Assembly (NCBI GenBank): GCA_046541355.1
Contig: JBKHDM010000017.1
Span: 1 to 40,779 of the forward strand
Origin: CAYZHV01 sp046541355
Lineage (GTDB): Bacteria > Spirochaetota > Spirochaetia > DSM-27196 > Alkalispirochaetaceae
Direction of reading: 5' to 3'
DNA: 40,779 bases
Both the position numbers and the translations under genes were made by a program. Positions 6,350-13,510 of this stretch are shown here, in pieces; the first letter of the stretch is position 1, and each line of letters opens with the position of its first letter. Under the pieces are notes generated by a model that made no database searches, was not told where the DNA came from, and saw nothing but the letters and a program-made list of their open reading frames with translations.

Positions 6350-7222
6350 TTACTGGAGAAGCTGAAGAACGCTCTGGGGCTGCTGGTTCGCCTGGGCGAG
6401 CATCGCCGTGGATGACTGTACGAGAATCTGGTTCTTCGTAAACTCCACGACTTCCGAGGCCATGTCGGTGTCCCGGATTCGGGATTCCGACGCGGCGAGG
6501 TTCTCTTCGCCAACGCTCAGACCGATACGAGCGTAATCGAGACGGTTCTGATACGCCCCGAGGTCCGCCCGCTGCTTGCTGACGGTCATCAGTGCCGCGT
6601 CAAGGACGCCGATAGCGGCGTTGGAGCTGTTGGGCGTGGAGAGGGAGATAAAGGTAGCGGTGTGGGGAAGCCCGGAGGTTCCCTGGAGGCCGAGACCCTG
6701 GGCGGTCATCGTTCCGATGAATACCTGCTCCCGCTGGTCCATGTTCGCTCCGATGTGGAAGTACATGCTCGCGGTGACGACGTTGGTTCCGGTGTCCTGG
6801 GCGAACCGACCGGTGAGAAGGTTCAGGCCGTTGAACTGTGCGTGGGAGGCGATCCGGTTGACCTCGTCCACGAGCTGGGAAACCTCCACCTGAATCTGCA
6901 TACGGTCCTCAGCGGTGTAGATACCGTTTGAAGCCTGGACGGCGAGCTCACGGATTCGCTGCAGAATGTCCTGAGTCTCCTGCAGGTAGCCTTCTGCGGT
7001 CTGAATCAGAGAAATACCGTCGGCGGCGTTCTGCTCCGCCCGGCGAAGACCTCGTACCTGGGAGCGCAGCTTCTCGGACACCGCGAGACCGGAGGCGTCG
7101 TCCCCGGCGCGGTTAATGCGCTCGCCTGAGGAGAGCTTCTCGATGTTCCCCTGGGTGTCCATGGTGTTGAACTTCTGCTGTCGCTGGGCAAACTCAGCGG
7201 ACATGTTGTGATTGATTACCAT
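6350..7222 (-). CDS. flaB: periplasmic flagellar filament core protein (flagellin FlaB)
   Basis: The 290-residue protein has the spirochaete FlaB N-terminus (MVINHNMSAEFAQRQ), then KLSSGERINRAGDDASGLAV. It has the conserved D0/D1 helices, the ASHAQFNGLNLLTGRFA segment, and a C-terminal D1/D0 region ending in QANQQPQSVLQLLQ. It lacks the long variable D2/D3 insert of external flagellins, as is usual for filament proteins in the spirochaete periplasm. It lacks a signal peptide, consistent with export through the flagellar apparatus. GGAGG lies upstream of the ATG, and a sigma-28 promoter and a strong terminator bracket the gene, so it is a single-gene unit. Spirochaetes often carry several FlaB paralogues; this window cannot say which this is. 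Confidence 0.97.
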   Translation of the reverse strand: MVINHNMSAEFAQRQQKFNTMDTQGNIEKLSSGERINRAGDDASGLAVSEKLRSQVRGLRRAEQNAADGISLIQTAEGYLQETQDILQRIRELAVQASNGIYTAEDRMQIQVEVSQLVDEVNRIASHAQFNGLNLLTGRFAQDTGTNVVTASMYFHIGANMDQREQVFIGTMTAQGLGLQGTSGLPHTATFISLSTPNSSNAAIGVLDAALMTVSKQRADLGAYQNRLDYARIGLSVGEENLAASESRIRDTDMASEVVEFTKNQILVQSSTAMLAQANQQPQSVLQLLQ

Positions 7223-7277
7223 TCAATCCTCCTTGATCGTTTTTTTGGCGGACATCCGTGTCGCGCCTTCTTTTAGA

Positions 7278-7304
7278 GTGTCGGCGGGGCAGTTTCAGAC
7301 TTTA
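7278..7304 (-). promoter_or_regulatory. sigma-28 (FliA) promoter of flaB
   Basis: On the minus strand TAAAGTCT (7297-7304) and GCCGACAC (7278-7285) are exactly 11 bases apart, close to the FliA consensus TAAAGTTT-N11-GCCGATAA. The transcript would start near 7271 with a leader of about 48 bases, which contains the GGAGG ribosome binding site. Confidence 0.85.
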
Positions 7305-7333
7305 TTGAAAGTTCTCGTTCCCCGGCCTATTCT
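7305..7333 (+). promoter_or_regulatory. sigma-70-like promoter of the thiamine pyrophosphokinase gene
   Basis: TTGAAA (7305-7310) and TATTCT (7328-7333) are 17 bases apart. The predicted transcript start near 7340 is three bases before the ATG at 7343. The -35 directly abuts the divergent flaB sigma-28 -35. Confidence 0.6.
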
Positions 7334-7342
7334 GGCAGCTCT

Positions 7343-7987
7343 ATGGATCATCAATATCGAAGGGGCGTTCTGTTTACCGGAGGCGAAGGGCCCGACGCGC
7401 CGCCGGCGGACCTCGATCTCCGGGGGGCGATGGTGGTAGCCGCGGACTCAGGTCTTTCCCGGGCCGTCGGCTGGGGGGTGGAGCCTGACCTGATACTCGG
7501 AGACATGGACTCCCTAAACGATACCGAGCTTCTCGACCGGTTCCCCCGGGAGCGGGTGCGTCGTTTCGAGGAGGACAAGGACTACACCGATACGGAGCTC
7601 GGCCTCAGGGCGCTCGAGGAGGCGGGAGTCGAGGAGATCACCATAGTCGGGGGTGGGGGAGGTCGGCTCGACCACCTTTTGGGGATAGTTGCTCTTTTCG
7701 ATCGAGACAACTATCCACGACGATGGTACACTGGAACGGACCGGGTGGATTGCGTGGATCGGGAGTTGCTCATCCGGGGTGCGGCAGGACAGACGCTCTC
7801 GGTCTTTCCCGCCGGGCGCGAGGGATGTCGCATGCAAAGTGAAGGGCTCAAGTGGCCCCTCGATAAACTGAGCTGGGTCAGAGGTGACGCCGGCATCAGT
7901 AATCTGGTGGTAGCCGAGATATGCAGGATCCGCGTTACACAGGGAAGAATTATAGTAGTTCGGAGTCCGGCAAAGGATTCTCTTTAG
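7343..7987 (+). CDS. thiN: thiamine pyrophosphokinase
   Basis: The enzyme transfers pyrophosphate from ATP to thiamine, making thiamine diphosphate. The 214-residue protein has the family motifs: ADSGL (34-38), PDLILGDMDS (to residue 57), KDYTDTE (79-85), and GGGGGRLDHLLG (103-114), followed by a beta-rich C-terminal domain ending in RVTQGRIIVV. The start has no ribosome binding site and no alternative in-frame start before the first motif, in keeping with the near-leaderless promoter. Its last 67 bases overlap the next gene in another frame. Confidence 0.92.
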   Translation: MDHQYRRGVLFTGGEGPDAPPADLDLRGAMVVAADSGLSRAVGWGVEPDLILGDMDSLNDTELLDRFPRERVRRFEEDKDYTDTELGLRALEEAGVEEITIVGGGGGRLDHLLGIVALFDRDNYPRRWYTGTDRVDCVDRELLIRGAAGQTLSVFPAGREGCRMQSEGLKWPLDKLSWVRGDAGISNLVVAEICRIRVTQGRIIVVRSPAKDSL

Positions 7988-9789
7988 GAACTACCGCCGC
8001 CGCCCGGGACTCGATCAGGGCGCTCTCCGAGGCCGACAGAAACAGTCTCGAGACGCAGATCTCTTTTGCCCTCAGCCCCCATCGGGATACCCGGGAGCAG
8101 ATCTTTCACGGAGAACTCTCCAAAGAGCAGCGACGAAAGCTCATCGACTCGGAGATCGAACGGATGACAACCGGTGAGCGGCTGAAGTTCCGGATGCGCC
8201 GGGCGGTGACGGGAAAAGCGGGAGACGACGCCTTTGTCGATTTCAAGCTGACCCGGATGAAGGAACGGGTGGCGGAGCAGCGCAAGGACCTGGTCAACTT
8301 TGAACAGCGCGTGTTTCTGCCGGGTCTCGCGGAAGAGGTCTTCGAGCTGTACAAGGCGGTCTATCCGTTGACCGGATTTTTCAAGGCGGTCTGGCGGACG
8401 CCCTACGTGCTGCGGCAGATGATCGAGTATCTCCTCAAAAAGAGAATCCCCGGGTCAAAGAGCGATCTGAGCCACTTTATCTCGTTCAACGAGATGCAGT
8501 CGCTGTTTCGCAAGACCGAGTCCCGAAACGAGCTGGTCAAGGAGGTCCTCAAACGGATTCGCGACTACCTCTCCGGGATCTCCGAGGAGACCCTTCAGGA
8601 GCTCGCCGACGGTATCTCGCCCCTCTACTACCTCCGGGATCTAGTACTCTTTGATTACGAGGAGTTTTTCAGTCGTTTCCAGCATGACCTCAAGGGCGAC
8701 CCGAGGGACGAGCAACCGAGTTTTCATCAGGCCGCCTATGCAAACGTACTGGATCAGGTCGAGCAGCTCTATGTAGGGATTCATACCGCAGGGAGGGTTC
8801 GCAAGGACGCGGTGTTCCACCGGGAGCCGATCGCCCTCTATCTCAGCTTTCAGGGGCTCAGCGTCGAGGAAACCGGTGAGGATGAGACCGGCCTCCTCGA
8901 AATGGAGCCGGAGGTGGAAGAGGATCGGGTGGAGGCTGTAGTCCACGCCTTTCACCAGGTCTCCGACGGAATCGCCGCCTTTCAGCAGCGGGTCCTCATC
9001 CCGCAGATTGTGAAGATTCTCCGGGGGGATCCGTTCTACCGTTTCATGGTCTACCTGCCCAAGCTGCGGCTGCGGGAGTTCTACTTCGCCCATCTCAAAC
9101 TGAAGTGTCTTACCCAGCTCGACGAGCGGTTCCACGACGTGCGGATGGGCATGCTCGGCCGGATGATCGCCGAAATTCTCCCGAAACCGTCGATGGAGTT
9201 CGAGTTCTATCGCTCGACTATCCAGGCGTCGGTAAAAAAGCTCGGCCTCCCCGGTTTCCGGTACGTAAAGAGTCTCAACGTGCTGTACAACTTCATACAT
9301 CAGCGGTTTCGAGGGCGGATGCAGGAGACAATGCGGATTCTTTCCCGGATTGTACCGGCGCGGATCCACCATGCCGTCAGTGACCTGACCCTCCACGCCG
9401 CGAACATCGAGGATGTGGCGGATCTGATAAACAACTTCGATCTCTCCTTCAGTCCCGACTCGGACGAGGGCAAGACCTTTTACCGGGTCCGCTACTCCCT
9501 GGAGAAGGACTACAGCCAGCAGCAGCAGTACAAGTCAATCATCATGCAAAAGGACCGGGAAGCGCGCTCTATCCTGGAAAAGGGGATGGAGAACTTTGCC
9601 CAGGCCCAGGAAATATTTGAATCGGTCCGGGAGGCAAAGCCCGCCCACCTGAACGAGCGGTACGCCCACTTTGACGCTACCTCCGCGGAGGACAAGCCTC
9701 TTGATGCCCTCCTCGACAATTACATCGAGGAGCTTCAGACCTTTCGCAAGGTTCTCAACCAGGTGATTATCATGGAGGAGGGGGGCTGA
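7921..9789 (+). CDS. large conserved-looking hypothetical protein, probably spirochaete-specific
   Basis: The 622-residue soluble protein is rich in charged helices and has no signal peptide or convincing membrane span. Landmarks include RMTTGERLKFRMRRAVTG (about 80-97), KRIPGSKSDLSHFISFNEMQ near 175, paired aromatic and basic segments such as LPKLRLREFYFAHLKLK near 380, and a C-terminal helix. I see no catalytic motif. It overlaps thiN by 67 bases and appears cotranscribed with it. The ATG at 7921 is the only plausible start before residue 80. Its stop abuts the stop of the convergent SPFH gene. The function is unknown; the neighbourhood (flaB, thiN) gives no clear clue. Confidence 0.85.
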   Translation: MQDPRYTGKNYSSSESGKGFSLGTTAAARDSIRALSEADRNSLETQISFALSPHRDTREQIFHGELSKEQRRKLIDSEIERMTTGERLKFRMRRAVTGKAGDDAFVDFKLTRMKERVAEQRKDLVNFEQRVFLPGLAEEVFELYKAVYPLTGFFKAVWRTPYVLRQMIEYLLKKRIPGSKSDLSHFISFNEMQSLFRKTESRNELVKEVLKRIRDYLSGISEETLQELADGISPLYYLRDLVLFDYEEFFSRFQHDLKGDPRDEQPSFHQAAYANVLDQVEQLYVGIHTAGRVRKDAVFHREPIALYLSFQGLSVEETGEDETGLLEMEPEVEEDRVEAVVHAFHQVSDGIAAFQQRVLIPQIVKILRGDPFYRFMVYLPKLRLREFYFAHLKLKCLTQLDERFHDVRMGMLGRMIAEILPKPSMEFEFYRSTIQASVKKLGLPGFRYVKSLNVLYNFIHQRFRGRMQETMRILSRIVPARIHHAVSDLTLHAANIEDVADLINNFDLSFSPDSDEGKTFYRVRYSLEKDYSQQQQYKSIIMQKDREARSILEKGMENFAQAQEIFESVREAKPAHLNERYAHFDATSAEDKPLDALLDNYIEELQTFRKVLNQVIIMEEGG

Positions 9790-10641
9790 CTACTCCCCCT
9801 CCGGAAGGACACCCCGCACAGCCTCGAGTTCGAGGGGATCCGCCCCGGTCTCGGCGCTGAGACGGAAGTAGTCGAGGAGAACCGGGTACTCCCGCAGAAT
9901 TCGGCCGTACTCCTCGAGAGCTCTGCGACGCTCCTCGTCGAGGACCCTTGACTCCGCGGCGCTTCGAGCGGTCTGATTGAGCCCCTCCCGCCGTCCCTCC
10001 TCGAGGGCGCGGTAGTTCTCCCGGGCAACGGCGTAGATGAAGGGATCGGGAACCTCGGCGTCGGTAACGGTGAGACTGATAATCTCGACACCGTCGACGC
10101 TATCCTCGAGCCGGGAGAGGGCGGACTCCCCGAGCTCCGCGGCAACCCCGATGACAGGGTCCTCGGCGATACGCTCCATCCCTTCCACGATAGCGGTGCG
10201 CGCCTCGTTTTTCAGGCTCGCCTCGAGGGAGCTGCGGAAACTCTCGTAGTTCTCCGGGGTCGTCTCCTCGGCGGCGAGGGCTGCGGCGAGGGCTTCCGGT
10301 CGGAGGCGATAGGTGAGGTCGAAGGCGAGGGAGTAGCTGAACTGTGGCTCTCCCTCGACGTAGCGGCTGTAGAGCTCCGCGGAAGGGAGGGTTCCGGACT
10401 CCTCCACGGAGATCTCCCGGGGGGTTAGAGGGAAGCGGTGGAGGGTCAGGTTGGTTGGAAGCAGCGCCTGCCAGATCCACCGGAACTCACCGGGACGAAC
10501 CGGCTCGGTGAGCCACCCGTCACTCCTGGTAAAGGCTACGGCGTACTCCTCCCCGGTGAGGCGAAAGCTCACCCAGCCGAAGAAAAACCCCGTTCCTGCG
10601 ATGACGGCGAGGAGAATGAGGGTGATCAGGAACTTTTTCAT
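9790..10641 (-). CDS. SPFH/Band 7-like membrane-anchored protein
   Basis: The 283-residue protein has one N-terminal membrane helix (about 4-27) and then a region resembling prohibitin/HflC: a beta-rich part to about residue 110, EARTAIVEGMERIAEDPVIG, LEDSVDGVEIISLTVTDAEV, and a long charged helix ending in EEYGRILREYPVLLDYFRL. SPFH proteins form membrane-associated rings that organise proteases or membrane domains. The usual HflK partner is absent here, so it is not a clear HflC. Its ATG overlaps the stop of the HAD gene (ATGA at 10638-10641), so the two are coupled. The family call is moderate. Confidence 0.65.
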   Translation of the reverse strand: MKKFLITLILLAVIAGTGFFFGWVSFRLTGEEYAVAFTRSDGWLTEPVRPGEFRWIWQALLPTNLTLHRFPLTPREISVEESGTLPSAELYSRYVEGEPQFSYSLAFDLTYRLRPEALAAALAAEETTPENYESFRSSLEASLKNEARTAIVEGMERIAEDPVIGVAAELGESALSRLEDSVDGVEIISLTVTDAEVPDPFIYAVARENYRALEEGRREGLNQTARSAAESRVLDEERRRALEEYGRILREYPVLLDYFRLSAETGADPLELEAVRGVLPEGE

Positions 10642-11567
10642 GGCAACACCTCCTGGAGCTGGGCGAGGTCGGTAAGTACGGCATCCGCCTCGACCCCGGC
10701 GAGAGACGGCTCGTCCGGGTAGAGGCGGAGGGAACGGCTGTCCCCGGCAAAGAGGGCGGTCTTCATCCCTGCCGCCGCTGCGGGGGCTATGTCCTTTTTC
10801 AGGTCGTTACCGACCATCAGAAGCTCCTCGGGCCGGAGGCAGTACGCCTGGGCGAACCATTTGATCCCCTCCTCAAAGAGCGTCCTGGAAGGCTTAGCCT
10901 CCCCGAGACGAAAAGACCAGACAGCGACCTCAATGCCTAGCTCCTCCGGAGTCCCTCCAAAGAGAAGGGGAAACAGGAGGGGAGTGTAGAACTGGGCGTT
11001 TGAGATTATCCCGAGGCGAAAGGAGCGCTGCGAGAGCTCCCGCAGGATCTTTCGGGCCCCGGGCATTTCCGCCACCGGATTTGCCTCGAGTTCATAGCGG
11101 AGGGCAAGCCGGCGCGCCTGGGAAAAGGCGCCCTCCTGTCCGCCGCGCCGGAGTTCGGGAAACTCCTCGGTGAGAGCGTGCCAGATTGTGATGATGTCCA
11201 CCTCCGGATGATCTACCCCGAGGGCGCGGCGGGTGGAATGTACGGTTTCGATCTTTTCGCGGAATCGGCGGGAGAGCGCCTCCACGCGATCAAAGGGGAT
11301 CGGCGTCTCAAGCGCCTCGGCGAGGCGATAGAAGGGAGCGCTGCCGCCGTTCTCGTCGTGAAGTGAGATCTCTCCTGCGGTTGACTGGACGAGGGTGCCG
11401 TAGACGTCGAAGAGTACCGCCCTGACCTCGCCGAGGACCGGGAGCCTCGGCTCGAGGTGCCCCGGGGTCGGTAAGCCGGCGAGGCGTAGGCGACTGCGAT
11501 AGAGCTCAATGAGGTCCTCCGGCAGTTGATCACCAACAGTACCGGGGGTATGATGATCGCTAGTCAT
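10638..11567 (-). CDS. HAD superfamily hydrolase
   Basis: The 309-residue protein has the HAD nucleophile motif VLFDVYGTL with D54. The general-acid Asp two residues on is Tyr (Y56), as in the haloacid-dehalogenase-type DxYGT variant. Motif II is IISNAQF, the motif III lysine is in GEAKPS, and motif IV is VGNDLKKDI. A 48-residue N-terminal extension precedes the domain. The substrate is unknown, and the Tyr makes a standard phosphatase mechanism less certain. The gene is translationally coupled to the SPFH gene downstream. The ATG at 11567 has no ribosome binding site and lies two bases from a predicted transcript start. Confidence 0.82.
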   Translation of the reverse strand: MTSDHHTPGTVGDQLPEDLIELYRSRLRLAGLPTPGHLEPRLPVLGEVRAVLFDVYGTLVQSTAGEISLHDENGGSAPFYRLAEALETPIPFDRVEALSRRFREKIETVHSTRRALGVDHPEVDIITIWHALTEEFPELRRGGQEGAFSQARRLALRYELEANPVAEMPGARKILRELSQRSFRLGIISNAQFYTPLLFPLLFGGTPEELGIEVAVWSFRLGEAKPSRTLFEEGIKWFAQAYCLRPEELLMVGNDLKKDIAPAAAAGMKTALFAGDSRSLRLYPDEPSLAGVEADAVLTDLAQLQEVLP

Positions 11568-11575
11568 GCCGCTAT

Positions 11576-11604
11576 ATTTTACGGCGAATCCACAGGGTGA
11601 TCAA
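11576..11604 (-). promoter_or_regulatory. sigma-70-like promoter of the HAD/SPFH unit
   Basis: On the minus strand TTGATC (11599-11604, 4 of 6) and TAAAAT (11576-11581, 5 of 6) have a 17-base spacer. The transcript would start near 11569 and the ATG is at 11567, so the mRNA would have about two leader bases. Confidence 0.6.
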
Positions 11605-11618
11605 GGTTGGCCGCTGCG

Positions 11619-11942
11619 ATGAGAACAACCCTTCTAGGACTGCTGCTGCGACTCCACCTGTTTCTGTTTATCCTCGTTCTTCTCGGTGTGCTCCTCTACG
11701 CCGTCGGCGGGTTCCAGGGGTTTTTGCCGTACACACAGTCAACCCTCCTGCGGTTGAGCCAGTATCTTTCGGTTGCGGCCGCCCTCAGCGGCGTCTATGT
11801 TATCGCAGTCGCCCTCCTCGGGATGCTTAGGGGAGGGCGCCGGGCTTTCGGGACTGTCGCGGGTGTTCTGTTTTCCTCGACCCTCTGCGCCGGGGTGACG
11901 GTAATGACCCTCTTCTTCGAGGCGATGATCCAGCCGTTGTGA
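11619..11942 (+). CDS. small three-helix membrane protein
   Basis: The protein is 107 residues from the ATG at 11619; a TTG at 11607 would add four. Three hydrophobic helices are clear: LLLRLHLFLFILVLLGVLLY near the N-terminus, LSVAAALSGVYVIAVALLGM in the middle, and a C-terminal one around LCAGVTVMTLFF. A short basic loop (RGGRR) lies between the last two. AAGG occurs upstream. I do not recognise the family. The gene is divergent from the HAD gene and aroH follows 76 bases later behind its own promoter. Confidence 0.7.
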   Translation: MRTTLLGLLLRLHLFLFILVLLGVLLYAVGGFQGFLPYTQSTLLRLSQYLSVAAALSGVYVIAVALLGMLRGGRRAFGTVAGVLFSSTLCAGVTVMTLFFEAMIQPL

Positions 11943-11980
11943 ACTCCCCCGACCTTCCCCCTTCGCTCCGGGCACGCTGA

Positions 11981-12010
11981 ATGACAGCGGCGGCGCCGGC
12001 GTGGTATAGT
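11981..12010 (+). promoter_or_regulatory. sigma-70-like promoter of aroH-map
   Basis: ATGACA (11981-11986, 5 of 6) and TATAGT (12005-12010, 5 of 6) have an 18-base spacer. The predicted start near 12017 is two bases before the aroH ATG at 12019. Confidence 0.6.
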
Positions 12011-12018
12011 TGGCGCCG

Positions 12019-12381
12019 ATGACCAGGGCGATACGCGGAGCGGTTCAGCTCGAAGCAAACAGTACCTCGGAGATGGAGAGATGCGTAACCGAGCTGCTCC
12101 TCGAGATCCTCGGACGCAACGGTCTTGTCGAAGAGCAGATCGTCAGCGTCATCTTTTCGCAGACCGATGATCTCGACGCGGACAACCCAGCCCGGTGCGC
12201 CCGTACCCTCGGTTTCGCCTCGGTGCCCCTCTTCTGTACCCGGGAGCCCTCATACCCCGGCTCCCTCCCGCTGACGGTGCGGGTTCTGCTCACCGCGGAG
12301 CGGGAGAACTGGAGTGAACCGGTGCGCCACGTCTATCTCGGCGGTGCCCGGCAGCTGCGTCCGGACCTTCAGGAATCGTGA
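12019..12381 (+). CDS. aroH: monofunctional chorismate mutase, AroH type
   Basis: The enzyme converts chorismate to prephenate, the entry to phenylalanine and tyrosine synthesis. The 120-residue protein matches the Bacillus subtilis AroH type. Positions corresponding to its catalytic set are visible: R6 in IRGAV, R62 in ART, C73 and E76 in FCTREPSYPGS, R88 in TVRVLL, and Y106 in HVYLGGA. SVIFSQTDDLDADNPA is the usual central signature. I chose the ATG at 12019 over the TTG at 12010 because the TTG overlaps the -10. The stop overlaps the map ATG by one base (TGATG). Confidence 0.95.
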   Translation: MTRAIRGAVQLEANSTSEMERCVTELLLEILGRNGLVEEQIVSVIFSQTDDLDADNPARCARTLGFASVPLFCTREPSYPGSLPLTVRVLLTAERENWSEPVRHVYLGGARQLRPDLQES

Positions 12382-13172
12382 TGCCCCGGCTGCTCAAGAG
12401 TGGTGCCGAAATCGAGCGAATGCGCCTCGGAGCGGTAGCGATCTACCGAATTTTTCGTGAACTCTCGGACTACCTCGCCCCGGGTCGCTCAACCGCGGAA
12501 GTCGAGCGTTTCATCGACCGCGCCCTCAACCGCAGCCCCTCGGCGAGCGCCCTGTTCGGATACCGCGGCTTTCCCGCGGTGGCGTGCGTCTCGGTAAACG
12601 GTGTTGCCGCCCACGGGCTTCCCGACCGGACCATGCTATGCCGGGGGGATATACTCTCGGTTGACATTGCAACGGAGCTCGAGGGGTGGAAGAGCGACGC
12701 AACCTGGACCTACGGTCTCATCCCCACGGGTGAGCGGGAGCGTACGCTTATCGAGGCGGCCTGGGCGTGCACCAGAAGCGGCCTTATCGCCGCGCGAGCC
12801 GGCGGGAGGGTGGGGGATATCGGTGAGGCGATCATGGCCGTCGCCGAGGCGCGGGGCTGTTCGGTCATCGACACCTTTGCAGGCCACGCTCTCGGGCGGG
12901 AGCTGCATGAGGAGCCCCTTGTGCCCCATACCGGTCGCGCCGGCACCGGGGAGCTGATCGAGGCGGGTATGGTGCTCAACGTGGAGCCGATCGTCACCTT
13001 CGGAGTGCCGGAGGTGGAAAAGGGTAGCGACGGCTGGAGCTACCGGACCATCGACGGCGAGGCGACGGCACAGTTTGAACTCACCGTGGCGGTTCTCGAG
13101 GGGGAGAGCAGGGTGCTTACCCTCGGAGGTATCCCTCCGGCCCAGGTCGGGGAGCTTCCCCCCTTCTACTGA
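12381..13172 (+). CDS. map: methionine aminopeptidase, type I
   Basis: The enzyme removes the N-terminal methionine from new proteins. The 263-residue protein has all five metal ligands: D95 in SVDIAT, D106 in KSDATW, H169 in AGHALGRELHE, E202 in LNVEPI and E233 in AQFELT, plus the substrate-positioning H79 in AAHGLP. It has no N-terminal zinc finger, as expected for the bacterial form. AQFELT differs slightly from the usual AQFEHT. The gene overlaps aroH by one base and is coupled to it. A GTG at 12378 could add one residue. Confidence 0.96.
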   Translation: MPRLLKSGAEIERMRLGAVAIYRIFRELSDYLAPGRSTAEVERFIDRALNRSPSASALFGYRGFPAVACVSVNGVAAHGLPDRTMLCRGDILSVDIATELEGWKSDATWTYGLIPTGERERTLIEAAWACTRSGLIAARAGGRVGDIGEAIMAVAEARGCSVIDTFAGHALGRELHEEPLVPHTGRAGTGELIEAGMVLNVEPIVTFGVPEVEKGSDGWSYRTIDGEATAQFELTVAVLEGESRVLTLGGIPPAQVGELPPFY

Positions 13173-13182
13173 GTAACGGGTG

Positions 13183-13211
13183 TTGACACCCTCCGTCGGA
13201 TCCGGCATTAC
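13183..13211 (+). promoter_or_regulatory. candidate promoter for tRNA-Thr
   Basis: A perfect TTGACA (13183-13188) lies just after map; 17 bases on is CATTAC (13206-13211, 3 of 6). The tRNA begins 26 bases after the -10. The -35 is convincing, the -10 weak. Confidence 0.45.
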
Positions 13212-13236
13212 TGTTGCTTCGGGTTTTTCCGGATTT

Positions 13237-13310
13237 GCCGCCCTAGCTCAGCTGGCCAGAGCACGTGACTTGTAATCTCGGGGTCGTCGGTTCGAATCCG
13301 ACGGGCGGCT
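13237..13310 (+). tRNA. tRNA-Thr (anticodon TGT)
   Basis: The 74-base cloverleaf has acceptor arm GCCGCCC/GGGCGGC with discriminator T, D stem GCTC/GAGC, anticodon loop CTTGTAA with TGT at 13271-13273, a 5-base variable loop, and T arm GTCGG-TTCGAAT-CCGAC. The 3' CCA is not encoded. The anticodon stem carries a T-T mismatch at the 29:41 pair (13266 with 13278). Confidence 0.96.
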
Positions 13311-13313
13311 TGC

Positions 13314-13342
13314 TTGACAGGTTGTGTCGCTTTTGCTACCGT
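13314..13342 (+). promoter_or_regulatory. candidate promoter for tRNA-Tyr
   Basis: A second perfect TTGACA (13314-13319) starts four bases after tRNA-Thr; TACCGT (13337-13342, 3 of 6) follows with a 17-base spacer. It would start transcription about 13 bases before tRNA-Tyr, so the two tRNAs may be transcribed separately. Confidence 0.45.
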
Positions 13343-13361
13343 GGCGCATACAAAAGACATT

Positions 13362-13443
13362 GGGGAGTTTCCCGAGCGGTCAAAGGGGGCAGACTGTAAA
13401 TCTGTTGGCTCAGCCTTCGAAGGTTCGAATCCTTCACTCCCCA
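13362..13443 (+). tRNA. tRNA-Tyr (anticodon GTA)
   Basis: This 82-base class II tRNA has acceptor GGGGAGT/ACTCCCC with discriminator A, anticodon loop CTGTAAA with GTA at 13396-13398, a long variable arm, and T arm ending in GGTTCGAATCC. The CCA end is not encoded and must be added by the cca product. Confidence 0.96.
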
Positions 13444-13467
13444 TTCCTTCCGCCTTTCTTACCTTGA

Positions 13468-13499
13468 GAGCCTCTCGGCTATCGAAAGCCGAGGGGCTC
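13468..13499 (+). other. strong 13-bp hairpin between tRNA-Tyr and the YkgJ-like gene
   Basis: Bases 13468-13480 pair with 13487-13499 (one G-U) around a 6-base loop. No T-run follows, so it is not a standard intrinsic terminator, though it could act as a tRNA-unit end or a transcript-end stabiliser. The loop overlaps the candidate -35 of the next gene. Confidence 0.6.
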
Positions 13500-13510
13500 C
13501 GTGCTATTAT
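13482..13510 (+). promoter_or_regulatory. possible promoter of the YkgJ-like gene
   Basis: TCGAAA (13482-13487, 4 of 6) and TATTAT (13505-13510, 5 of 6) are 17 bases apart. The predicted start near 13517 is four bases before an ATG at 13521. It lies within and after the hairpin, so it is less certain than the other promoters. Confidence 0.4.

Noticed and set aside
9775..9810. GC-rich hairpin at the junction of the 622-residue and SPFH genes as a bidirectional terminator
   Set aside because: Short stem within coding ends and no T-run on either side.
13314..13508. In-frame N-terminal extension of the YkgJ-like gene through tRNA-Tyr
   Set aside because: It would translate the tRNA; the extension has no protein-like features.
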